Assembly: GCA_002529455.1 (NCBI GenBank)
Contig: NYMS01000001.1
Coordinates: 1 to 64,000, forward strand
Direction of reading: 5' to 3'
Source of the DNA: Glycomyces fuscus
Lineage (GTDB): Bacteria; Actinomycetota; Actinomycetes; Streptosporangiales; Streptosporangiaceae
DNA: 64,000 nucleotides
Position numbers and translations under genes: made by a program. Below, piece after piece: positions 1-7,969 of the stretch. The notes under the pieces are model-generated. The model saw nothing but the letters and a program-made list of their open reading frames with translations. It did no database searches and was not told the DNA's origin. Each line of letters begins with the position of its first letter. Within the stretch, counting starts at the first letter, position 1.

Positions 1-198
1 CCGCGCCAGCGCCTGGTAGCGGATCCTCTCCAGCTGGGCCCACAGCGCCGCGACCTCCTCGGCGGCGGCCTCATCCGCCCCCGGCGGCACTTCGGTGTTC
101 AACGCCTGGTCGATGATCGCGCGCGCACCGGCCAGCGCGGCCACGGCCGGGGAGCATTCCCCGGGGGCCGTCTCGGGCGCTGCGTCGATCATCTCCAT
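1..198 (-). CDS. DUF222 / HNH-endonuclease-type protein, N-terminal part (runs off window)
   Basis: Only the first 66 codons are in the window and the gene continues past base 1. The visible N-terminus is acidic and alanine-rich and ends in an LERIRYQALAR stretch, which resembles the start of the DUF222 domain of actinobacterial DUF222-HNH proteins. Those proteins occur in many copies per genome and their role is not settled. The ATG at 198 is chosen because a good -10 box lies 7 bases upstream, implying a leaderless message. Family assignment rests on this short segment only and is tentative; the HNH part cannot be seen. Confidence 0.55.
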   Translation of the reverse strand, partial: MEMIDAAPETAPGECSPAVAALAGARAIIDQALNTEVPPGADEAAAEEVAALWAQLERIRYQALAR

Positions 199-872
199 AC
201 TTCTTATTATAGGCTGGCGTCCGCCATTTCTCCACTATTCACAGCCTCGAATGCGCCGCCTTTCTTTCCGGGGTCGCCATTGATTGTCGGGCCATGCTTA
301 TGTCAGGCCAAAGGGTGTCCGAAAACGCGCGGCCACAATGGGCACTCGCCGTTGGTGCCAGCGCCATCGGCCTCGACCGCAGGGGCCAGGGGTGTTGCCC
401 GGGGCTTGGGGGCCCGCTTGCCTTTGGTGCCGACGTCGCAGAGCCCGACCACCCCCACCCCCCGGGCGTTGGTCGCTCTGCGGTGGTCGCTCCTGCCTTT
501 GGTGCCGCTTTTCGTCGGCCACTCTCACCTCCGCCCAACGCCCGCCGTTTTCGGCAGCCTATTCCGCTTCGCGGCAGCTGGCGCGTTTTCGTTGCCGCCA
601 ATGGCCCCCGGCGGGAATGGCGTAGGGAGGTGGCCTGTGGACGGCTCCTCCCTACCCCTTGATCTATTGCCCTTATCGAGTGCCGGGTGTTTGAGGGCAT
701 GCCGAAACATCCGTGGGTGGGATCCCCCCTATTTCCAGGAAACCACCCCCACCCCACCCCGGGACACCCCCAACCACCACCTGTGGAAAACGTGGCCGCC
801 TGTAGGAAACAACGCCCACAATCCCTCAACACCCACGACCACCGCCCCAGAGCACATCCGCCCATCAACGGT
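199..872. other. Geneless 670-base interval
   Basis: No reading frame here has the codon bias or motifs of a real gene; frames on both strands give low-complexity Pro/Arg/Gly translations. It holds the promoter described at 206-234 and a 14-base direct repeat, TGCCTTTGGTGCCG, at 419-432 and 494-507. Base composition is patchier and less GC-rich than the flanking genes. It may be decayed coding sequence, but no parent gene is recognisable. Confidence 0.5.
206..234 (-). promoter_or_regulatory. Promoter of the DUF222-type gene (leaderless)
   Basis: On the minus strand a perfect -10 TATAAT (206-211) is preceded by TGGAGA (229-234, 4 of 6 to TTGACA) with a 17-base spacer. The expected transcription start falls on or next to the ATG at 198, so the message should lack a 5' leader. 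Confidence 0.6.
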
Positions 873-2282
873 CTACAGGTTGCGCGGTACCTCGTTGCCC
901 ACCGCGAGGATGCCCTCGCGCATGCGCGTGCGCCACAGCAGCAGGCCGCCGATGACGAAGAACACGATCAGCGACAGGATCGCCATCCGGTAGCCGCCGG
1001 TGAGGGAGACGGCCACGGTGACCGTCAGCGACCCCAGGAAGGACGACCCCTTGTCCGAGATCTGGTACAGGCTGAAGTACTCCGCCTCACGGCCCCGGGG
1101 GATGAGCTGGGAGTACAGTGACCGCGCCAGCGACTGGGTGCCGCCCAGGACCAGGCCGATGCCCACGCCCATGGCGACGAACAGCGGCACGTTCCCGGCG
1201 GGGAGGAAGTAGGCCGCCGCCACGAGCGAGCTCCACACCACGAGCGTGGCCAGCACGGTGTTCTTCGAGCCCAGGTGCCGGGCCAGCCGACCGGTCAGGA
1301 AGGCGCCCCCGAAGGCCACGAACTGGATGACGAGGATGGTGACGATCAGCACGTTCTCGTCCAGCCCCAGGTCCTGCGTGGCGAAGGGCGCCGCGTAGCG
1401 GATGGCCGCCTGCACGCCGTCGTTGAACAGGATGAAGGCCAGGAGGAAAAGGACGGTGTTGGGGTATTTGCGCATGTCCTTGAGCGTGTGCCCGAACTGG
1501 CGCAGCGACCGCCCCACCCTCGGGCGGCCCCCGCCGCGCGCCGCCAGGGCGCCGTAGCGGTTGCGCAGCGGCCGAAGCGCCAGGACGGTGAACCCCGCCC
1601 ACCACAGACCGCAGGAGGCGAAGGCGATGCGCGCGGCGTCGTCCGTGCCCAGGCCCAGGGACGGCGCGCCGACCACCAGGCCCAGGTGGACGGCCAGCAG
1701 CAGGGCTCCGCCCAGGTAGCCGACGCCCCAGCCGGTGACCGACACCCGGTCGCGTTCGTCGGCCGTGGCGATCTCGGGCAGGAACGCGTTGTAGACCACG
1801 CCCGCCAGCCCGTACAGCAGGTTGGCCAGCACGAACAGCACCGAGGCCACCAGGTAGCCGTCGGTGGCGAAGTACAGTCCCACCGTGCACAGCGATCCGC
1901 CGGCGGCCAGCCACAGCAGCCACCGCTTCTTGTGGCGGGAGTGGTCGGCCATCGACCCCACGACCGGCAGGCACAGGATCTGGAGCAGGATCGCCAGCGT
2001 GGTCAGCGCCGGGTAGAGCGCGTTGGGGTGCAGCGAGAGGAAGTCCAGCCCGAGCGGGCTGACGGACAGCGAGGGGTCCAGACACGACGCGGTGTCCTCG
2101 GCCCCGGCCGACACGCACGCCAGGTTGCTCAGGTACGGGCCGATGAGCACGGTCACCACCGAGGTGGTGAACACCGAGTTGGCCCAGTCGTAGAGGTACC
2201 AGCCGCGCTGCTCGCGCCTGCGCTGCTCCGGGTCGGCCGAGGGGGCGCCGGTGGCGTCCGTCTCCGGGGGTGTGGTGGCCAT
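873..2282 (-). CDS. MFS transporter, UMF1/Atg22-like family
   Basis: A 469-residue integral membrane protein with about 12 hydrophobic segments. The N-terminal WYLYDWANSVF signature is characteristic of the UMF1 (Atg22-like) branch of the major facilitator superfamily, and an MFS loop with Asp-His-Ser-Arg-His-Lys-Lys lies between helices 2 and 3 (near residue 115). Members are presumed permeases of the cytoplasmic membrane; substrates in actinobacteria are unknown. The ATG at 2282 lies 6 bases after the stop of the upstream glycerophosphodiesterase gene, so the two are very likely one transcription unit. That neighbour makes a glycerol-phosphate or phosphodiester substrate possible, but this is guilt by association only. 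Confidence 0.85.
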   Translation of the reverse strand: MATTPPETDATGAPSADPEQRRREQRGWYLYDWANSVFTTSVVTVLIGPYLSNLACVSAGAEDTASCLDPSLSVSPLGLDFLSLHPNALYPALTTLAILLQILCLPVVGSMADHSRHKKRWLLWLAAGGSLCTVGLYFATDGYLVASVLFVLANLLYGLAGVVYNAFLPEIATADERDRVSVTGWGVGYLGGALLLAVHLGLVVGAPSLGLGTDDAARIAFASCGLWWAGFTVLALRPLRNRYGALAARGGGRPRVGRSLRQFGHTLKDMRKYPNTVLFLLAFILFNDGVQAAIRYAAPFATQDLGLDENVLIVTILVIQFVAFGGAFLTGRLARHLGSKNTVLATLVVWSSLVAAAYFLPAGNVPLFVAMGVGIGLVLGGTQSLARSLYSQLIPRGREAEYFSLYQISDKGSSFLGSLTVTVAVSLTGGYRMAILSLIVFFVIGGLLLWRTRMREGILAVGNEVPRNL

Positions 2283-2288
2283 GGGGGA

Positions 2289-3113
2289 CTATCCGTTCCG
2301 CTGTGGGGTGTGGGTGGAGGGGGCGCGGCCGGGCCACAGGCCCCGCCGTACGAGGATTTCCCTGAGGGCGACCGTGTTGTCGGTGACGATGCCGTCCACC
2401 CCCGCGTCCAGCAGGTGCTCCATCGTCCCGGGTTCGTTGATGGTCCACACGTGCACCTGCATGCCCAGGCGGTGCGCGGTGGCGATCACGTCCCGGCTGA
2501 GCACGGGGAGGGAGCCGTGGCGCAGCGGGATCTGCGCGCACACCGGGACCCGGCTGGCCAGGGGGCGCAGCAGCGGGGACAGGGACGCCGCCCGCAGCCG
2601 GACCACGTCCAGGGGGCCGCAGGAGGTGGCGACGGGCCGGTCGAACAGCCGCCGGGCCCGGTCCAGGCGGCGCTGGTCGAAGGAGCCCACGCACACCCGG
2701 TCCCAGGCGTTGGTGCGGCGTAGCACCTCACGCAGCGGCAGGACGGCGGCGTCGGCCTTGACGTCGATGTTGAACCGTGCCTCGGGCCAGGCCCCGAGCA
2801 GGTCCTCCAGCGCCGGTACCGGCTCGCGTCCGGCCACGCGGGCGCGGGCCACCTCGCGGTGGGGCAGGTCGCCGATCGCGCCGCTCATGTCGGTGGCGCG
2901 GTCCAGGGTCGGGTCGTGGAAGGCCATGAGGACGCCGTCGCTGGTGGCGTGCACGTCCGTCTCCAGGTACGTGTAGCCGAGGTCCACGGCGTGCTGGAAG
3001 GCCGCGGCCGTGTTCTCCAGTTCGGTGCGGCGCACGCCCTGGTCGTCGAGGAGCCACCCGCCGCGGTGGGCGAGGGCCACGGGTACGGGGGAGGAGAGGT
3101 AGGCGGAAGTCAC
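2289..3113 (-). CDS. Glycerophosphodiester phosphodiesterase family protein
   Basis: 274 residues with the GDPD TIM-barrel layout: an LAHRGG motif near residue 14 (general-acid/base His), ETDVHAT with the metal-binding Glu/Asp, then AFHDPTLDR with the second catalytic His, and C-terminal VHVWTINEP and DGIVTDN motifs. The family hydrolyses glycerophosphodiesters to glycerol 3-phosphate plus an alcohol. No signal peptide is seen, so it is probably cytosolic. The GTG at 3113 is chosen because the barrel starts about 10 residues later and a CATACT -10-like box (3120-3125) sits 6 bases upstream, suggesting a leaderless message. The reading frame stays open far upstream but without family similarity. 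First gene of a two-gene unit with the MFS permease. Confidence 0.88.
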   Translation of the reverse strand: MTSAYLSSPVPVALAHRGGWLLDDQGVRRTELENTAAAFQHAVDLGYTYLETDVHATSDGVLMAFHDPTLDRATDMSGAIGDLPHREVARARVAGREPVPALEDLLGAWPEARFNIDVKADAAVLPLREVLRRTNAWDRVCVGSFDQRRLDRARRLFDRPVATSCGPLDVVRLRAASLSPLLRPLASRVPVCAQIPLRHGSLPVLSRDVIATAHRLGMQVHVWTINEPGTMEHLLDAGVDGIVTDNTVALREILVRRGLWPGRAPSTHTPQRNG

Positions 3114-3266
3114 GCTTGCAGTATGCCGGGTTCGGGCCGGGGCGCGCCCTGTGCCGGGGTGGCGGGAGAACGCCCCGAAACCTGGAATGCCAGCTGGCAC
3201 GGGGAGGGGAACGGCGCCTCTGTGCAGGGCGAAGGCGGACGTCATCCTCCCGGAAGGGACCTGTTC

Positions 3267-3776
3267 ATGTCCTACACCCCTCACCGCCACCCCTGCCCCC
3301 GGCCCCTGTGCGCCCACGGCGCGCCCGCGTACCACCGCCCGGTCCGCACCCCCGCGCGCACGCCCCTGCCCCCGCACCACGCGCCTGTGCGCCGGTGCGG
3401 GGCCCCGCCGCTCCTGGCGGGCCACCGCACCCCCGGTCCCGTGCGCCTGCTGGCCCAGCGCATGGCGGAGGTCCTGGTCGGCCGCCGCACCCCCGAGGCG
3501 CTGCGCGACCAGGTGACCGTCCCGGTCCGCGAGGAGCTGCGCCGCCTGCGGGGCACGGTCTCCTGCGAGCTGGCGCCGCGGCTGACGCAGGTCTACCACC
3601 AGCCCGTGGACGCCGACGGGGTGGAGGCCAACGCCGTGATCCGCTGCGACCGCCGCTCCCGGGTGTTCGCCTTCCGCGCCCGGCGCGGGGAGGACGGCCG
3701 GTGGGTGTGCACCCGCCTGGAGACCGACGGCGCCGTGCACCGCCGGGGCGGGATCCCGGTCGAGCCGACCGGCTGA
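3267..3776 (+). CDS. Rv3235 (DUF6459) family protein
   Basis: 169 residues. The first ~55 are Pro/His/Arg-rich and look disordered. The rest matches the actinobacterial Rv3235 family: a LAQRMAEVLVGRR helix, a middle strand segment PRLTQVYHQ, and a C-terminal RVFAFRARRGEDGRWVCTRLE motif. The function of the family is not established. In other actinomycetes it is often found near secA-linked genes, but none is visible here. The ATG at 3267 follows a GGAAGGGA ribosome-binding site with 7-base spacing. Divergent from the glycerophosphodiesterase gene. Confidence 0.75.
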   Translation: MSYTPHRHPCPRPLCAHGAPAYHRPVRTPARTPLPPHHAPVRRCGAPPLLAGHRTPGPVRLLAQRMAEVLVGRRTPEALRDQVTVPVREELRRLRGTVSCELAPRLTQVYHQPVDADGVEANAVIRCDRRSRVFAFRARRGEDGRWVCTRLETDGAVHRRGGIPVEPTG

Positions 3777-3789
3777 GGACCCGCGCACC

Positions 3790-3818
3790 GGGCCGGGCGG
3801 GCGGCGCCCGCCCGGCCC
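3790..3818 (+). terminator. GC hairpin after the Rv3235-family gene
   Basis: Perfect 13-base stem (3790-3802 with 3806-3818) and a 3-base loop, 14 bases after the stop codon. No T-tract follows, as is usual for actinobacterial terminators. The remaining bases to 4084 show no gene; a strong TAAGGAGGGG at 4035-4044 has no start codon at the expected distance. Confidence 0.6.
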
Positions 3819-4084
3819 GGGCGCCGGGCGGACCCGTCCCGTGCCGTCCGGGCCCTTCGGGCACGCGTTCCCCGGAGGAAAAGCGCCTGGATTTCCGGTG
3901 AGCGGCCTGGATAGGGTCCCCCTGGGGTGTTCTCCGGACCGGAGCGCGCCCCGTCTTCGAACGGCGGTGCCCGACGCGGCCCGGCCGTTCCTGGCACGCG
4001 GTGGCCCCGAACGACGGTCCCACCGCCGAGGGAATAAGGAGGGGCGGTCACGGCGCTCCCCGCGCCGGGGCGGCCATCTGTTGT

Positions 4085-5983
4085 ATGAAACCTGCTGACA
4101 TCGCCCACCTGCACAGCATCGGCGCGCCGACCCTGTCCCCCGACGGCCGCCGCGCGGTCTTCGCCGTGACCCGGCCGGACCTGGAGGAGGACGCCTACCT
4201 GGGCTCCCTGTGGTCCGTGCCCACCGACGGCTCCGCGCCGCCGGCCCGGCTCACCCGGGGCACCAGGGACAGCGGCCCGGTCTTCTCCCCCGACGGGCGG
4301 TGGATCGCCTTCCTGCGTCCCGACGACGACAAGCGCCCCCAGATCCACGTCCTGCCCGCCGACGGCGGCGAGCCCTGGAAGATCACCTCCCACCCGCTGG
4401 GCGCGGGCGCCCCGCGCTGGAGCCCGGACTCCACCCGGATCGCCTACACCGCGCGGGACCCCGAGCCCGACCGCTACGTGGACCGCGAACCGGGCAAGGA
4501 GCCGCCCCGGCGCATCACGCGGCTCAAGTACCGGCTGGACGACCTCGGCTTCACCAACGACCGGCGCACGCACGTGTTCGTCTCCGCGCCCCTGGACCCC
4601 TCGGGGAGGGCCGGGGAGCCGGTCCGGGTGACCCGGGGCGACTTCGACCACGGGGCCGTGTCCTGGAGACCGGACGGGGCCGAGCTGGTCTTCGCCGCCT
4701 CGCGCCACGCCACCCGCGACACCGACCTGGTGCAGGACCTGTGGGCGTGCGCGCCGCAGGAGGGCGCCGAGCCGCGCCGGGTCACCGCCGGGAACCTGGA
4801 CGCCGGACAGAGCGACATCTCCGAGGACGGCGCCACCGTCTACTTCCTCGGTGACGAGCTCGGCCCCGGCCTGGACGACTTCGTGGGGCAGACCAGCGCC
4901 CTGTGGTCGGTGCCCGCCGACGCCTCGGCGGCGCCCGTCCGGCTGACCCCCGCCCAGAACCCGCGGATGACCGGGGGCCCCAGGGTCACCGGGCGCGGCC
5001 TGCTGGGCCTGGCGGAGAACAGGGGCGCGGTGGACCTGGTCCTGGTGCCCTTCGCGGGCGGTGAGCCCGAGACCCTCGTCGGGGGCAGGGTGCAGGTCCA
5101 GTCCTTCGACAGCGCGGGCGGTGTCACCGTCGCGGTGGTCGCCGACGGCCGCAGCAGCGGTGAGCTGGTCCTGGTGGGGGAGGGGGGCACACGGGCGCTC
5201 ACGGAGTTCGCCGGTGCGCTGGACCCCCTGCGGATGACGGAGCTGACGGCACGCACCGCCGACGGCCACCCCGTGCACGGGTGGGTCACCGTGCCCGAGG
5301 GCGAGGGCCCGCACCCGGTGGTGCTGATGATCCACGGCGGCCCCTTCACCCAGTACGGCCACCAGCTCTTCGACGAGACCCAGGTCTACGCCGCCGCCGG
5401 GTACGCCGTGGTGATGTGCAACCCGCGCGGCTCCTCGGGCTACGGGCACGAGCACGGCCGGGCCATCATCGGCTCGGTGGGCGCGACCACCGCCACCGAC
5501 GTGCTGGCCTTCCTGGACGCGGCGCTGGAGGACGAGCGGCTGGACTCCTCGCGGGTGGGCGTCATGGGCGGCTCGCACGGCGGGTTCATGACCACCTGGA
5601 TCGCCGCCCACCACGGCGAGCGGTTCCGGGCGGCGATCAGCGAGCGAGCGGTCAACGCGATCGAGAGCTTCCACGGCTCCTCCGACATCGGCTCGTTCTT
5701 CCCCGGGCCGCTGTACGGGCCGCCGGAGACCTGGGCCAAGGAGAGCCCGCTCACCTACGCCGACCAGATCGACGTCCCGCTCCTGATCATCCACTCCGAG
5801 GAGGACTGGCGCTGCCCGCTGGAGCAGGCGCAGCGGTTGTTCGTGGCGTTGAAGCTGCGCGGCCGGGAGACGGAGATGCTGCTCTTCCCCGCCGAGGGCC
5901 ACGAGCTGACGCGCTCGGGTCTGCCCAGCCACCGCGTGGCCCGCTTCGAGGCGGTCCTGGACTGGTGGCAGCGCCACCTGTGA
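4085..5983 (+). CDS. S9 family peptidase (prolyl oligopeptidase-like, beta-propeller plus hydrolase domain)
   Basis: 632 residues, cytosolic, no signal peptide. Residues 1-370 contain repeated LSPDGRR / FSPDGRWIAF / SPDSTRIAYT motifs of a TolB/DPP-IV-type beta-propeller that gates the active site. Residues ~380-632 form an alpha/beta-hydrolase domain with HGGP oxyanion motif, nucleophile Ser in GGSHGG (near 495), Asp in SEEDWRC (near 571) and His in EGHE (near 605). The family cleaves short peptides, often acyl-peptides or after proline; the exact specificity cannot be read. Length is typical. The ATG at 4085 starts the family-like KPADIAHLHSIGAPTLSPDG segment, although no ribosome-binding site is well placed; an in-frame GTG at 4001 is less likely. 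Confidence 0.87.
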   Translation: MKPADIAHLHSIGAPTLSPDGRRAVFAVTRPDLEEDAYLGSLWSVPTDGSAPPARLTRGTRDSGPVFSPDGRWIAFLRPDDDKRPQIHVLPADGGEPWKITSHPLGAGAPRWSPDSTRIAYTARDPEPDRYVDREPGKEPPRRITRLKYRLDDLGFTNDRRTHVFVSAPLDPSGRAGEPVRVTRGDFDHGAVSWRPDGAELVFAASRHATRDTDLVQDLWACAPQEGAEPRRVTAGNLDAGQSDISEDGATVYFLGDELGPGLDDFVGQTSALWSVPADASAAPVRLTPAQNPRMTGGPRVTGRGLLGLAENRGAVDLVLVPFAGGEPETLVGGRVQVQSFDSAGGVTVAVVADGRSSGELVLVGEGGTRALTEFAGALDPLRMTELTARTADGHPVHGWVTVPEGEGPHPVVLMIHGGPFTQYGHQLFDETQVYAAAGYAVVMCNPRGSSGYGHEHGRAIIGSVGATTATDVLAFLDAALEDERLDSSRVGVMGGSHGGFMTTWIAAHHGERFRAAISERAVNAIESFHGSSDIGSFFPGPLYGPPETWAKESPLTYADQIDVPLLIIHSEEDWRCPLEQAQRLFVALKLRGRETEMLLFPAEGHELTRSGLPSHRVARFEAVLDWWQRHL

Positions 5984-5993
5984 CGTGTGTCGC

Positions 5994-6019
5994 GGGGGCG
6001 GGGGCCATTCCCCGCCCCC
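5994..6019 (+). terminator. Hairpin terminator after the S9 peptidase gene
   Basis: Perfect 10-base stem GGGGGCGGGG/CCCCGCCCCC with a 6-base loop, 10 bases after the stop codon, followed by a T-containing stretch (TGCTTTGG). Confidence 0.75.
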
Positions 6020-6031
6020 TGCTTTGGTTCA

Positions 6032-6047
6032 CGTGATACACGTCACT
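6032..6047 (+). promoter_or_regulatory. Crp-like binding site upstream of the NlpC/P60 gene
   Basis: CGTGA-TACACG-TCACT: the GTGA-N6-TCAC core (6033-6046) matches the known Crp consensus TGTGA-N6-TCACA. It lies just upstream of a possible -35 (CTGACA, 6055-6060) and about 420 bases before the start codon of the secreted NlpC/P60 hydrolase. Which regulator binds it is inferred from the consensus only. Confidence 0.5.
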
Positions 6048-6464
6048 TTTTTGGCTGACATTGCCCTGTTTTGGTGTGGTCCGAACGGGGAGAACTAAGC
6101 CCCCTCATGGCCTGGTGGGCGGGGTTTTCGGCCCTCTTGTTATGGAACCGCTGGTCAGGGGGTTGCCCAAGGGAAGGTAACGAAAGGGTCGCGTCCGGCC
6201 CTGGTGGTGGATTAGTGTTCCCTCAGGCCGGAACGCCCCCGTTAGTCACCACAAGGGTGACGGCGTCCGGTTTCCGTCGCACTCTCGCTCACGAGCAGTC
6301 CTTTCCCATGAGCAGAGGCCGCCGCAGAACACCGGCACACCTCCCGCGGCCCCCTCGCGCGCCGCCCGCCGGGATCCCCTCAGCACATTCCCACACGCCC
6401 CTTCGGCGTGTCCTCGGGATGCCCTGCGCTGGTAGACGGGTGTGGGAGAAAGGCAGTCGGTCCC
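6048..6464 (+). other. Long untranslated leader of the NlpC/P60 gene
   Basis: About 400 bases without a credible gene between the Crp-like site and the TTG start at 6465. It contains runs such as AAGGGAAGGTAACGAAAGGG and several short complementary arms, so a structured leader is plausible. The hallmark c-di-AMP (ydaO) riboswitch motifs GGGGTGAAT and GTCAGCTAACC are absent, so no known riboswitch is called. Confidence 0.35.
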
Positions 6465-7466
6465 TTGACTCGCAACCCCGAGCCCGGAAGGCGCACCAGG
6501 CGCCGTGTCGCGACGGTCGGCTGCGCCACCCTGGGCGCCGTCGTCCTGTCCTCGGGCGTCGCCCTCGCCGAGCCCACCCCAGAGGAGGCCCGCGAACGCT
6601 ACGAGCAGCTCCAGGAGGAGCTCTCGACCCTGAACGAGGCCTACAACCAGGCCGAGGAGGACCACGCGGCCGCCGAGGCCGAACTCGAGGAGGTCGAGGG
6701 GCACCTCGCCAGGGCCCAGGAGGAACTGGAGGCCATGTCCGGCACGGTCGCCGGGATCGCCCAGACCGCCTACACCGGGTCCACCCACAGCCTCTTCACG
6801 GTGCTGTTCCGCGGCGACCCGGACGCGTCCCTGCAGAACATCGCCGACCTGAACTTCCTGTCCACGGGACAGGACGCCGTCCTGGACGACTACGTCGCAC
6901 AGGTGGAGCGCGCCGAGGACCTGCGCGACCAGGCCGCGGAGTCGGAGGCGGACGCCTCCGAGGCGCTCTCCGCGGCCGAGACGGCCCAGGAGGAGGGCGA
7001 GAGCGCCCTGGACGAGCAGGCCGAGGTCCTGGAGAGCCTGGACGGGCAGGACCCGACCGCCTCCGAGGCCTCCACGGACGGCGGCGGCACCGCCGCGGTC
7101 TCCGGCGACGTCCAGGCCGTCCTGGACTTCGCCCGCGCCCAGATCGGCAAGCCCTACGTCTGGGGCGGTACCGGGCCCGACGGCTACGACTGCTCGGGCC
7201 TGGTCCAGGCCGCGTGGGCCCAGGCCGGGGTCAGTCTGCCCCGTACGACCTACGACCAGGTCAACGCCGGTACCCGGATCTCGCGCGACGAGGTCCAGCC
7301 CGGGGACCTGCTGTTCTTCTACAGCGAGTCCGCGCCCAGCCACGTGGGGATCTACTCCGGCAACGGCAACATGATCCACGGCTCCAACCCCTCCAAGCCG
7401 CTGGAGGAGGTCTCCCTGGCGGCCTACTGGGACAGCGTCTTCACCGGTGCGGTCCGCGTCGGCTAG
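6465..7466 (+). CDS. Secreted NlpC/P60 peptidoglycan hydrolase with coiled-coil domain
   Basis: 333 residues from a TTG start at 6465 (GAGAAAGG ribosome-binding site, 11-base spacing). An N-terminal signal peptide has a twin-Arg-containing basic region RRTRRR and a hydrophobic core ending VALA. Residues ~35-190 are a Glu/Ala-rich coiled coil as in RipA-type hydrolases. Residues ~210-333 are an NlpC/P60 domain with catalytic Cys in DGYDCSGLV (near 242), His in PSHVGIY (near 291) and a third polar residue in the NMIHGS segment. The family cleaves D-Glu-type stem-peptide bonds of peptidoglycan during growth or division. Expected outside the membrane. Possible control by the Crp-like site and the long leader upstream. 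Confidence 0.9.
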   Translation: MTRNPEPGRRTRRRVATVGCATLGAVVLSSGVALAEPTPEEARERYEQLQEELSTLNEAYNQAEEDHAAAEAELEEVEGHLARAQEELEAMSGTVAGIAQTAYTGSTHSLFTVLFRGDPDASLQNIADLNFLSTGQDAVLDDYVAQVERAEDLRDQAAESEADASEALSAAETAQEEGESALDEQAEVLESLDGQDPTASEASTDGGGTAAVSGDVQAVLDFARAQIGKPYVWGGTGPDGYDCSGLVQAAWAQAGVSLPRTTYDQVNAGTRISRDEVQPGDLLFFYSESAPSHVGIYSGNGNMIHGSNPSKPLEEVSLAAYWDSVFTGAVRVG

Positions 7467-7575
7467 GGGAGGGGCCCCGCGCGGATCCGGTGGCCGCGGC
7501 GGCCGTCCCGCCGCGGCCGCCGGGCCGGGGGAGGGAGGCGCCGGCCGACGGCGCGGCCCGCGTATTCTTCGGCCC

Positions 7576-7749
7576 ATGGGACGTCTTCTGTTCAGGGTCG
7601 CGGCCGGGATCGCGGTCGTCGTCGCCTTCTTCTGGATCCTGTCCGTCGTGGTCGGCCTCCTGGTCTGGCTCCTGATGGCCGCCCTGGTCGTGGGCGTCGT
7701 CTACCTCGGCGTCCGGATGCTCAGGGCGCAGAACGGCCGGGGCCGCTGA
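7576..7749 (+). CDS. Small membrane protein, unknown function
   Basis: 57 residues: a short basic N-terminus (MGRLLFR) and two closely spaced hydrophobic helices (about residues 9-29 and 31-48), ending in a basic tail. No family recognised. The ATG at 7576 follows a TATTCT -10 box (7562-7567) by 8 bases, suggesting a leaderless message. Lies 110 bases after the NlpC/P60 gene on the same strand and may be independently expressed. Confidence 0.65.
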   Translation: MGRLLFRVAAGIAVVVAFFWILSVVVGLLVWLLMAALVVGVVYLGVRMLRAQNGRGR

Positions 7750-7969
7750 GGGGCGGTGCTCCGCGGAGGGCCCCTCGGGCCGACGGGGGCGGCACGGTGG
7801 CCGCGAGCCCGCAACGGCTCCGGGGAACACGGCCGGGCCCTCCCGGGGACGCGTCGCACTTCGTGCGGCGCGTCCCCGCGCCGTTCGCCGGGCCCCTCGG
7901 CGCGGGACCGTTTCCTGACACATGGGCGAAGGCCTCCGCGGTGGAGTCAGGTGGGGGTATGGTTACTAT

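Noticed and set aside
6048..6464. c-di-AMP (ydaO) riboswitch upstream of the NlpC/P60 gene
   Set aside because: The position and gene type fit, but the conserved GGGGTGAAT and GTCAGCTAACC elements could not be found.
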